NCBI GenBank assembly: GCA_002428965.1
Contig: DIYI01000004.1
Span: 1-64,000, forward strand
Length of the DNA: 64,000 bases
Reading direction: 5' to 3'
DNA from: Jejuia sp. UBA6058
GTDB taxonomy: Bacteria; Bacteroidota; Bacteroidia; Flavobacteriales; Flavobacteriaceae
Shown here: piece after piece, positions 19,341-26,496 of the stretch
Layout of the letters: the number at the start of each line of letters is the position of its first letter
How positions within the stretch are numbered: position 1 is the stretch's first letter
Position numbers and translations under genes: made by a program
Notes under the pieces: model-generated
What the model was told of the DNA's origin: nothing
Database searches by the model: none
What the model saw: only the letters and a program-made list of their open reading frames with translations

Positions 19341-20993
19341 ATGAAAAATATAAGATATATACTTTTATCAATATTAGCACTAAGCTACATTTCTTGCGAT
19401 TATGAGGAATTAGATGAATTAAGGGCTAAAAATAATGATGAAGAAGTTGTTTTACCAGAATTAACCTCTGGAGAAGCGGACTTCTCAAACTATGTAGCTA
19501 TTGGACCATCATTTACTGCAGGGTTTACAGATAATGGCTTGTTTACAGCGGCACAAGAAAACTCTTTCCCAAATACGCTTGCAAAAAAATTCTCTAATGC
19601 AGGCGGTGGAGCGTTTACGCAACCTTTAATGAATGATAATTTTGGAGGACTTATCTTAGCTGGAGATCCCGTTATTAATCCTTCAACTGGTCAAAGACTA
19701 TTCAGTGAAAGATTGGTTTTTGGTGGTGCAGGCCCAGTACCTCTACAAACTATTAATCCAGCAGCAATGTCTACCACAGATTTTGCATTAAATAATCCTA
19801 CTGGTCCTTTCAATAATCTAGGAATTCCTGGTGCTAAAAGTTTTCATTTTATTGCTCCAGGTTTTGGGAATATTGCAAATTTTCCCACTGCTGCAAATCC
19901 TTACGCGGTTCGTGTTACCGGTGCTACTCCTAATGCCACAATATTAGAACTAGCAACAGCTCAAAATCCAAGTTTTTTTACTGCGGATTTAATTGGCGGT
20001 AATGATGTGCTAGGTTATGCTACTTCCGGAGGTGACTCTTCTAGAGATCAAATTACAGACCCTGCGGTGTTTCAAGGAGCTTTTAATGCCATAATTTCAG
20101 GGCTAATAGCAAATGGCGCGAAAGGTGCGGTTACAAATATTCCTTATGTTAGTAGCTTACCATATTTTACTACTGTTCCATTCAATGCCTTAGATCCATC
20201 GAACCCATCTTTTGGTCCTCTTATCCCTACTTTAAATGGAATTTTTGGTCAAATCAATTTAGTGTATCAAGCTCTGGGACAATCTGAAAGATCAATTGTT
20301 TTTTCTGAAACAGCAGCAAGTCCTGTAATCATAAGAGATGAAAGTTTAGCAGATATATCAGTGCAAATGATAGCCGTATTTAACGCTAGCCCAACATTTC
20401 CGTTTTTCGTCGAATCATTAGGATTACCTGCTGCCGCTGCACCGTTAGTTGCCAATTTATTGGGTACTACTTACGGACAATGTAGGCAAGCAAATTCAGA
20501 TGATTTATTGACATTACCTAGTAGTGCGGTAATAGGAACAGTAAATAATGAATTTTTTACACTTTTAACTAGCCAAGGTATTCCTGCTAATCTTGCAGGA
20601 CAATTTGCTGTTGAGGGCATTACTTATCCTTTGGATGATAGATGGGTTTTATTACCAAGTGAAAATAGTGAGATTATTGCAGCTGTAGATTCATATAACA
20701 GCGTAATTGAATCAGTAGCTAACACCAATGGTTTAGCTTTTGTAGATGTTAATAGCATATTGACTGAGGCCTCAACAACAGGTATTATCTTTGACGAGTT
20801 CAGCTTAAATGCTGATTTGGTGTTTGGAGGATTGGTAAGTTTAGATGGTGTTCATCTAACAGCAAGAGGTTATGCATTAATGGCAAATGCGTTTCTAGAA
20901 GCAATTGACGAAACATACGGATCTAATTTTGTCGCCTCAGGCAATCTGGCAAAAGCTAGTGATTTCCAAACAAACTATTCACCTGCACTATAA
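19341..20993 (+). CDS. SGNH/GDSL-type hydrolase lipoprotein, 550 aa
   Basis: Lipoprotein signal with Cys19 (LALSYISC). SGNH hydrolase blocks are present: block I GPSFTAG with Ser57 (the usual Asp/Asn before Ser is Pro), block III GGND with Asn221, and block V DGVHLTARGY with Asp502 and His505. The catalytic set therefore looks intact, with long insertions between blocks. Probably an outer-membrane lipase or esterase acting with the TonB receptor just upstream. A strong terminator follows at 21018-21049, closing a two-gene operon. Confidence 0.88.
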   Translation: MKNIRYILLSILALSYISCDYEELDELRAKNNDEEVVLPELTSGEADFSNYVAIGPSFTAGFTDNGLFTAAQENSFPNTLAKKFSNAGGGAFTQPLMNDNFGGLILAGDPVINPSTGQRLFSERLVFGGAGPVPLQTINPAAMSTTDFALNNPTGPFNNLGIPGAKSFHFIAPGFGNIANFPTAANPYAVRVTGATPNATILELATAQNPSFFTADLIGGNDVLGYATSGGDSSRDQITDPAVFQGAFNAIISGLIANGAKGAVTNIPYVSSLPYFTTVPFNALDPSNPSFGPLIPTLNGIFGQINLVYQALGQSERSIVFSETAASPVIIRDESLADISVQMIAVFNASPTFPFFVESLGLPAAAAPLVANLLGTTYGQCRQANSDDLLTLPSSAVIGTVNNEFFTLLTSQGIPANLAGQFAVEGITYPLDDRWVLLPSENSEIIAAVDSYNSVIESVANTNGLAFVDVNSILTEASTTGIIFDEFSLNADLVFGGLVSLDGVHLTARGYALMANAFLEAIDETYGSNFVASGNLAKASDFQTNYSPAL

Positions 20994-21017
20994 TAAAATT
21001 TATTACAAATATTGTAT

Positions 21018-21049
21018 AAAACCACCTGCCAAATAACAGGTGGTTTTTT
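21018..21049 (+). terminator. Terminator of the TonB receptor/SGNH operon
   Basis: AAAACCACCTG and CAGGTGGTTTT form an 11-bp perfect stem around an 8-nt loop, continuing into a T run. It lies 25 nt past the stop codon at 20993. Confidence 0.9.
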
Positions 21050-21071
21050 AGGAGCAAACATTTCGTTACAT

Positions 21072-21079
21072 TATTTTTG
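21072..21079 (+). promoter_or_regulatory. -7 promoter box just upstream of plsC
   Basis: TATTTTTG matches TAnnTTTG. It lies only 4 nt before the ATG at 21084, so transcription would begin at or very near the start codon and the mRNA would be nearly leaderless. Confidence 0.5.
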
Positions 21080-21083
21080 CCAC

Positions 21084-21821
21084 ATGCAAAAATTCTTGTC
21101 TTATCCAATATCCATTATTTATTATTTGTGTTTTGGATTAACACTATTAGTATTTCATCCTATTCAATGGGTTTGTTTCAATCTTTTTGGATATAAAGCA
21201 CACAAATTAAGCGTGGATGCCCTGCAGTTTTTTTTATTAAGGTGTGCGAATATTCTAGGAACAAGGTTTTCATTTAATAACCCCCACGATATTCCAAAAA
21301 ACGTTCCTCTTATTATAATTGCAAACCATCAAAGTTTATATGATATTTCGCCCATAATGTGGTTTATGCGTAAGCATCACACCAAATTCGTTAGTAAATT
21401 GGAATTAGGTAAAGGTATTCCTAGTGTATCATACAATTTACGCCATGGTGGTTCTGTTTTAATAGATAGAAAAAACCCAAGACAATCTCTACCTGCCATC
21501 ATGAAATTTGGGGAGTATATTGAAAATACCAAACGTGCTGCAGTGATATTTCCAGAAGGCACAAGGAGTAAAACTGGAAAACCAAAACCTTTTCAAACTA
21601 AAGGTTTAGAGATTCTATTTAAAAAAATACCTTCGGCCCTTATCGTTCCAATTTCTATTAATAATTCTTGGAAAATGCAACGTTATGGCTCATTCCCTAT
21701 GGGATTAGGCACTCATATAAAATTTAGGGTACACGAACCCTTGAAATTAGCTAACTTTGCAGATAAACAAGTGCTAATCCAGCAAATTGAAAGCACTATA
21801 AAAGCTCAAATTCACACTTAA
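21084..21821 (+). CDS. plsC: 1-acyl-sn-glycerol-3-phosphate acyltransferase, 245 aa
   Basis: PlsC transfers a second acyl chain to lysophosphatidic acid, giving phosphatidic acid. Catalytic block NHQSLYD (His82, Asp87) and acceptor block FPEGTRS (156-162) are present, after an N-terminal hydrophobic segment that anchors it to the inner membrane. The ATG at 21084 (MQKFLSYP) is chosen because any earlier in-frame start falls inside the terminator hairpin of the upstream operon. It is followed 9 nt later by an acyl-ACP desaturase gene. Confidence 0.93.
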   Translation: MQKFLSYPISIIYYLCFGLTLLVFHPIQWVCFNLFGYKAHKLSVDALQFFLLRCANILGTRFSFNNPHDIPKNVPLIIIANHQSLYDISPIMWFMRKHHTKFVSKLELGKGIPSVSYNLRHGGSVLIDRKNPRQSLPAIMKFGEYIENTKRAAVIFPEGTRSKTGKPKPFQTKGLEILFKKIPSALIVPISINNSWKMQRYGSFPMGLGTHIKFRVHEPLKLANFADKQVLIQQIESTIKAQIHT

Positions 21822-21830
21822 ACGAAGATA

Positions 21831-22826
21831 ATGTCATTAAAAAATGTAAGATTGGAGGTTATGCAATTCTTAGAAAAGGATGTTGCTAGCCTAATGGAGA
21901 AGTATTTAATTCCAATTGAAAAAATATGGCAACCCACAGATTTTCTACCAAATTCTGAAGAAGATAGCTTTTTTGACGAGGTCAAAGAAATACAAGAATT
22001 AGCCAAGGAATTACCATATGACTTTTGGGTAGTTTTGGTTGGCGATATGATTACCGAAGAAGCATTACCTACCTATGAATCTTGGTTGATGGATGTAGAG
22101 GGTGTGAATCAAGTAGAAAGTGGTGGTAATAGCTGGAGTAAATGGGTAAAACATTGGACGGCTGAAGAAAACCGTCATGGAGATGTTCTTAATAAATATT
22201 TGTATTTATCTGGGCGTGTAAACATGAAAGAAATAGAAAAAACTACACAATATTTAATTGCTGATGGTTTTGATATTGGTACTGATAGAGACCCATACAA
22301 GAACTTCGTGTATACTAGCTTTCAAGAACTTGCTACCTATATTTCTCATAACCGAGTAGCGAAAATTGCAAAAAAAACAAGTAATAAACGTTTGGGTAAA
22401 ATGTGTCAAATTATCTCAGGTGATGAAATGCGTCATCACAATGCTTACTCTGAGTTTGTGGAACGCATTTTTAAAGTAGACCCTAGCCAGATGATGATGG
22501 CTTTTCACTATATGATGAAGCAAAAAATTACTATGCCCGCCCACTTTTTAAGAGAATCAGGAGGAAAGATTAGCACTGCTTTTGAAGAATTTTCGAATAC
22601 TGCACAACGCATTGGTGTTTATACCTCAACAGACTATGTTGACATACTTCAAAAATTAATTGATCGTTGGCAAATTGACAAAATCACTAATCTTTCTGAT
22701 GAAGCTGAAAAAGCTCGTGACTATTTAATGAAATTACCACAAAGAATGTATCGTTTGGCAGATCGTATGAAAATTCCTGAAAACTCCTTCGAGTTTAAAT
22801 GGGTAACTCCTGCAATTGTTAAATAG
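21831..22826 (+). CDS. Acyl-ACP desaturase (ferritin-like di-iron), 331 aa
   Basis: Soluble stearoyl-ACP-desaturase family enzyme that introduces a double bond into acyl chains on acyl carrier protein. The di-iron ligands sit in the two expected helix pairs: Glu76 (ITEEALPTY) with EENRH at 112-116, and Glu166 (FQELATY) with DEMRHH at 198-203. Length and motif spacing are normal. The position right after plsC fits adjustment of membrane-lipid unsaturation, for example in the cold. Confidence 0.94.
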   Translation: MSLKNVRLEVMQFLEKDVASLMEKYLIPIEKIWQPTDFLPNSEEDSFFDEVKEIQELAKELPYDFWVVLVGDMITEEALPTYESWLMDVEGVNQVESGGNSWSKWVKHWTAEENRHGDVLNKYLYLSGRVNMKEIEKTTQYLIADGFDIGTDRDPYKNFVYTSFQELATYISHNRVAKIAKKTSNKRLGKMCQIISGDEMRHHNAYSEFVERIFKVDPSQMMMAFHYMMKQKITMPAHFLRESGGKISTAFEEFSNTAQRIGVYTSTDYVDILQKLIDRWQIDKITNLSDEAEKARDYLMKLPQRMYRLADRMKIPENSFEFKWVTPAIVK

Positions 22827-22832
22827 ACTAAT

Positions 22833-23171
22833 TTGATAAACTATAATAATAAAAAATTCAGATGTATTTCTACTTCAGAAAACGGAGAAGTGTCTTCTGA
22901 TACTATTTTTATTTATCAACAAAACAACGACATAATTACTTCGTCCTACATTGGAAGGCATATACTTGAGGGACATTTATTGGGTACAGTTGACACCAGT
23001 GGTGTAATTAACATGTGTTATCATCAAATTAACACTAAAAAAGAACTAATGACAGGCTCTTGCATTTCAACTCCAGAAATTTTGGAAAATGGAAAGATTA
23101 GACTTCATGAGGAATGGCAATGGACATCAGGTGACAAATCAAATGGCAACTCTATATTAGAAGAATTATAA
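22833..23171 (+). CDS. Small conserved protein, 112 aa, TTG start
   Basis: Begins with TTG at 22833, 6 nt after the desaturase stop; the next in-frame ATG would remove over half of the protein. The sequence (MINYNNKKFRC, GRHILEGHLLGTVDTSG, LHEEWQWTSGDKSNG) matches a Flavobacteriaceae family I recall being labelled n-acetylglutamate synthase. It is far too short for that enzyme and has no visible GNAT acetyl-CoA motif. Strand-rich, no signal peptide. Function unknown. Confidence 0.75.
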   Translation: MINYNNKKFRCISTSENGEVSSDTIFIYQQNNDIITSSYIGRHILEGHLLGTVDTSGVINMCYHQINTKKELMTGSCISTPEILENGKIRLHEEWQWTSGDKSNGNSILEEL

Positions 23172-23172
23172 A

Positions 23173-23826
23173 ATGAATTCTCAGACCATTATAGAAGAAA
23201 CAATTGCTTTCGTTAAGAAAACACTTCAAAATGCCGAAAGTGGACACGACTGGTTTCATATAGAACGTGTTTATAAAAACAGCCTTTTAATTTCTAAATC
23301 TGAATCTGTTGACACTTTTATAGTTTCTCTTGGAGCTTTATTACATGATATTGCAGATAGTAAATTTCATAATGGCGATGAAACCATAGGGCCAAAAATT
23401 GCCAGAGAATTTCTTTTTAAACAAAATGTGGACTCAAAGGTAATTGAACATGTTGTAAACATTATTGAAAACATTTCATTCAAAGGCGGTAACGAAAAGC
23501 AAAAATTTTCATCGCCTGAACTTAATGTTGTGAAAGATGCGGATAGACTAGATGCAATTGGGGCTATTGGAATAGCTCGAACGTTTAATTATGGTGGTTT
23601 TAAAAATAGAGCAATTTACAACCCTGAAATTAGGCCTAAATTAAATATGACCAAAGCAGAATACAAGGCCTCTACAGCGCCGACTATCAATCATTTTTAT
23701 GAAAAATTACTACTGTTAAAAGATAGAATGAATACAAGAACAGGGAAAGAGTTAGCTAAAAAAAGACACCAGTTTATGCTTTTATATCTAGATCAGTTCT
23801 ATAAGGAATGGGACGGAGAACTATAA
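23173..23826 (+). CDS. HD-domain phosphohydrolase, 217 aa
   Basis: HD superfamily metal-dependent phosphohydrolase of the YpgQ/YedJ type. Metal ligands are visible: HDWFH (25-29), HD at 58-59 (GALLHDIAD), and KDADRLDAIGAIG with Asp122 and Asp124. Relatives act on nucleotides such as dGTP or related molecules; the substrate here is not predictable. It starts 1 nt after the preceding stop codon and ends the plsC-desaturase unit, meeting the nitrilase gene in a convergent arrangement. Confidence 0.88.
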   Translation: MNSQTIIEETIAFVKKTLQNAESGHDWFHIERVYKNSLLISKSESVDTFIVSLGALLHDIADSKFHNGDETIGPKIAREFLFKQNVDSKVIEHVVNIIENISFKGGNEKQKFSSPELNVVKDADRLDAIGAIGIARTFNYGGFKNRAIYNPEIRPKLNMTKAEYKASTAPTINHFYEKLLLLKDRMNTRTGKELAKKRHQFMLLYLDQFYKEWDGEL

Positions 23827-23847
23827 TAATTTAAGAATAGGTTAAGA

Positions 23848-24630
23848 CTAATTTTCAATACTAAAATAATCTCTATCATCTAAAAACTTTAGCTTGCTTC
23901 TGTAACTTTTAAGGTGCTTTTTACTCAAAGTAACTATCTCTATTTCTTCCTTATTCAAAGGAATGCTTGATATTTGTTTGCCAAGAACATCATATGCCGC
24001 TGAACTTCCGCTATATTCAATGTGCGCACCATCTTTACCAACACGATTTACACCTATGGCATAACTCATATTCTCAATAGCTCGTGCTTTAAGTAATGCA
24101 TTCCAAGCATCAATTCTAGGCTTTGGCCAATTAGCTACATAAAATATGAGATCGTACAATTCCGCATTTCTAGCCCAAACAGGAAAGCGTAGATCGTAAC
24201 AAACCATTGGACATATTTTCCAACTTCTATACTCAATAATCACTTTGCTTTTTCCCGATGCATAAACTTTATCTTCACCTGCAAGCGTAAATAAATGCCT
24301 CTTATCATAGTGCCAAATTTTACCATTTGGTTCCACAAATAATAGTCTATTATAATGGTTGTTATTTCCCTTAATTACTATGCTTCCTGTTATAGCAACA
24401 CCTGAGGAAGAAGCTAAATTTTGCATCCATAAAACCGTGGCACCATCCATTGACTCTGCAACTTTTTTGGGTTTCATAGTAAAGCCGCTTGTAAACATCT
24501 CGGGCAGCATCACTATATCCACACTTTCGGAAATAGACTTTATTTTATTTTCAAGATTTATACGATTTTGTTCAGGGTTTTCCCAGACTAAATCTGTTTG
24601 TACTAAAGCTACCTTGACTTCTTCTTGCAT
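23848..24630 (-). CDS. Nitrilase-superfamily amidohydrolase (YafV/omega-amidase-like), 260 aa
   Basis: The carbon-nitrogen hydrolase catalytic triad is visible: Glu44 (MLPEMFTSGF), Lys110 (YDKRHLF) and Cys144 (MVCYDLRFP). It resembles YafV-type omega-amidases, which hydrolyse alpha-ketoglutaramate and ketosuccinamate. The gene starts 1 nt after the L-2-hydroxyglutarate oxidase stop. That is interesting because both act around 2-oxoglutarate: the oxidase regenerates it and an omega-amidase produces it, which suggests metabolite repair. Confidence 0.88.
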   Translation of the reverse strand: MQEEVKVALVQTDLVWENPEQNRINLENKIKSISESVDIVMLPEMFTSGFTMKPKKVAESMDGATVLWMQNLASSSGVAITGSIVIKGNNNHYNRLLFVEPNGKIWHYDKRHLFTLAGEDKVYASGKSKVIIEYRSWKICPMVCYDLRFPVWARNAELYDLIFYVANWPKPRIDAWNALLKARAIENMSYAIGVNRVGKDGAHIEYSGSSAAYDVLGKQISSIPLNKEEIEIVTLSKKHLKSYRSKLKFLDDRDYFSIEN

Positions 24631-24631
24631 A

Positions 24632-25852
24632 TCAGTTTAAGTTAAAATAGTTTGTTGCCATTTTACATATTTGGTCACCAATAGCTAAACAAGCTGTGGC
24701 AGCTGGTGAAGGTGCATTTAGCACATGTATACTTTTTCTGTTATAAACAATTTTAAAATCCTCGTGCATTTCTCCATTTTCCTTTAATAGCATAGCCCTA
24801 ACTCCCGATCTACCTGGAACAATATCTTCTGAAGTTAATGAAGGGATAAGTGTTTGTAACGTTCTTAAAAATAAGGCTTTTGAAAATGCTCTTCTATATT
24901 CGTTTAGAGCAAACGTAGAATGATTCCGTAGCAAATTCCATGTACCACTATAAGTCAATGCATTGTAAGAATCGCTCCAACTAAAATCGGTTTTTCTATA
25001 ACCCTCTCTTTTAAAACTTAATACAGCATTTGGACCGCATTCAATATCTCCATTAACCATGCGAGTAAAATGAACTCCTAAAAAGGGGAAGGCTGGATTT
25101 GGTACTGGATAAATTAAGTGTTTTACCTTATACTTAGCGGACTCTGTAAGATTATAATAATCGCCCCTAAAACCAACAATACGTTGCTTAAGTTTAAGCT
25201 TATCCTTTTTTGCTAAACGATCTGCTTGTAGTCCTCCGCAAAACACAATATGCTTAGAACTATAACTTTGCTTTGATGTTTTTATAGTTGAGAACTCAGC
25301 ATCATGTTTATAACCTATAACTTCTTCTCCTAAAACTATTTTACTCTGCTGTTGGATACCTAGTATTGCATCTGCCATTGTTTTCGTGGCGCCTTTAAAG
25401 TCTATAATTCCTGTACATGGCACTCTTATGCCCCCAATACTTTCAACAAATGGTTCTATCTCCTTTAATTGGGCAGCATTTATCTTCTCAATCCCTTCAA
25501 TATTATTTTGGATTCCGTTACTAAATATTTTGTCCAAATAAGGCAGTTCGTTTTTATTTGTAGCGGCTACAACTTTTCCACAAACATCATGTCGTACCTT
25601 ATATTTTTTTGCAAAAGCAACTAACTGTTTTCTTCCATCACTACAAAGTCTTGCTCTTAAAGAACCGGGCTTATAATACAATCCTGAATGAATAACCCCA
25701 GAATTTCTGCCTGTTTGATGAAACGCCAACTCCCGCTCTTTTTCAACTAAAAGTAATTTTAATTTTGGGTATTTCTGTTGCAGTTTATATGCCGAAGCAA
25801 CCCCGACAATACCGCCTCCAACAATAGTAATATCAAATAAAAAAGAGTTCAA
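24632..25852 (-). CDS. lhgO: L-2-hydroxyglutarate oxidase, 406 aa
   Basis: FAD-dependent oxidoreductase of the DAO family that oxidises L-2-hydroxyglutarate to 2-oxoglutarate. FAD-binding GGGIVG at 12-17, plus family segments FHQTGRNSGVIHSGLYYKPGS and VPNPAFPFLGVHFTR; length is normal. The only reasonable start is TTG at 25852 (MNSFLFDITIVGGG): the ATG at 25860 is in another frame and stops at once. That TTG lies inside a strong terminator-like hairpin at 25843-25876, so the start may be weak or regulated. Confidence 0.9.
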   Translation of the reverse strand: MNSFLFDITIVGGGIVGVASAYKLQQKYPKLKLLLVEKERELAFHQTGRNSGVIHSGLYYKPGSLRARLCSDGRKQLVAFAKKYKVRHDVCGKVVAATNKNELPYLDKIFSNGIQNNIEGIEKINAAQLKEIEPFVESIGGIRVPCTGIIDFKGATKTMADAILGIQQQSKIVLGEEVIGYKHDAEFSTIKTSKQSYSSKHIVFCGGLQADRLAKKDKLKLKQRIVGFRGDYYNLTESAKYKVKHLIYPVPNPAFPFLGVHFTRMVNGDIECGPNAVLSFKREGYRKTDFSWSDSYNALTYSGTWNLLRNHSTFALNEYRRAFSKALFLRTLQTLIPSLTSEDIVPGRSGVRAMLLKENGEMHEDFKIVYNRKSIHVLNAPSPAATACLAIGDQICKMATNYFNLN

Positions 25853-25876
25853 AAAATCATAATATTTTGAACTCTT
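25843..25876 (-). terminator. Terminator-like hairpin overlapping the lhgO start codon
   Basis: Perfect 12-bp inverted repeat AAGAGTTCAAAA / TTTTGAACTCTT with a 10-nt loop, followed on the minus strand by a T run. It lies downstream of the 25937-26419 gene, where a terminator is expected, but its distal arm and T run also encode the first lhgO codons (TTG at 25852). Confidence 0.7.
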
Positions 25877-25936
25877 AAGATATTATTTAATTTGAATCAA
25901 TCCAATCAATAAATTATGAAAAAATTAGATGGTATA

Positions 25937-26419
25937 TCATTTTAGTTTAAGCTTTGCTTTACCTATACTTTGATCAAGTCTCTCAATTTTATCTAACCAG
26001 TTTGCCTCCTTTACAGGGGAAAGCTTTCCTTTACTCTTAAGTTTATTATATTTTTTCAAAGCATTTTCATGCCTTTTAATTGCGTGTTCTAAATTAGCTT
26101 GTGCCTTCTGTTTTTGTTTTAATTTCTTCTCTACTTGCTTTCGTTTTTTCTCTTCTCGTTTTCTCTCTTTCTCAGCCTTTTCTAGTTGTTTTTCTATCCT
26201 TTTAGCCTCCTGAAATTTATCATTTTGATGCTCTATGGCAAAAAGTATTTTCTCTCTTATTTCAGGTTTGGCTGTCTTGGTTACATTTTTATTACCCGAA
26301 AATATTTCACCATTCTCAACTTTATAAACTGTATCATTCAATGTAACCTCTTGTCCAAAAACATAATCCCCTGAGAAAACAAAAACAGCCAACATTAGTA
26401 ATCTAATAGTATTTTTCAT
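25937..26419 (-). CDS. Secreted coiled-coil protein of unknown function, 160 aa
   Basis: Start at the ATG at 26419 (MKNTIRLLMLAVFVFSGDYVFG), giving a clear signal peptide; a longer frame to 26449 lacks a sensible N-terminus. After a short segment (VTLNDTVYKVENGEIFSGN) the protein is a highly charged Lys/Glu-rich coiled coil from about 65 to the end. I do not recognise the family. Likely periplasmic. A terminator-like hairpin follows. Confidence 0.65.
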   Translation of the reverse strand: MKNTIRLLMLAVFVFSGDYVFGQEVTLNDTVYKVENGEIFSGNKNVTKTAKPEIREKILFAIEHQNDKFQEAKRIEKQLEKAEKERKREEKKRKQVEKKLKQKQKAQANLEHAIKRHENALKKYNKLKSKGKLSPVKEANWLDKIERLDQSIGKAKLKLK

Positions 26420-26496
26420 AATGTATTTAACTTTAATATTAAGACACATTATTTATCTGTGAGTCACCGTCAATACGTAAAAGAGTTTACTACGTT

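Noticed and set aside
22833..23171. Label as N-acetylglutamate synthase
   Set aside because: The protein has 112 residues and shows no acetyltransferase motif; the label looks like an inherited misannotation.
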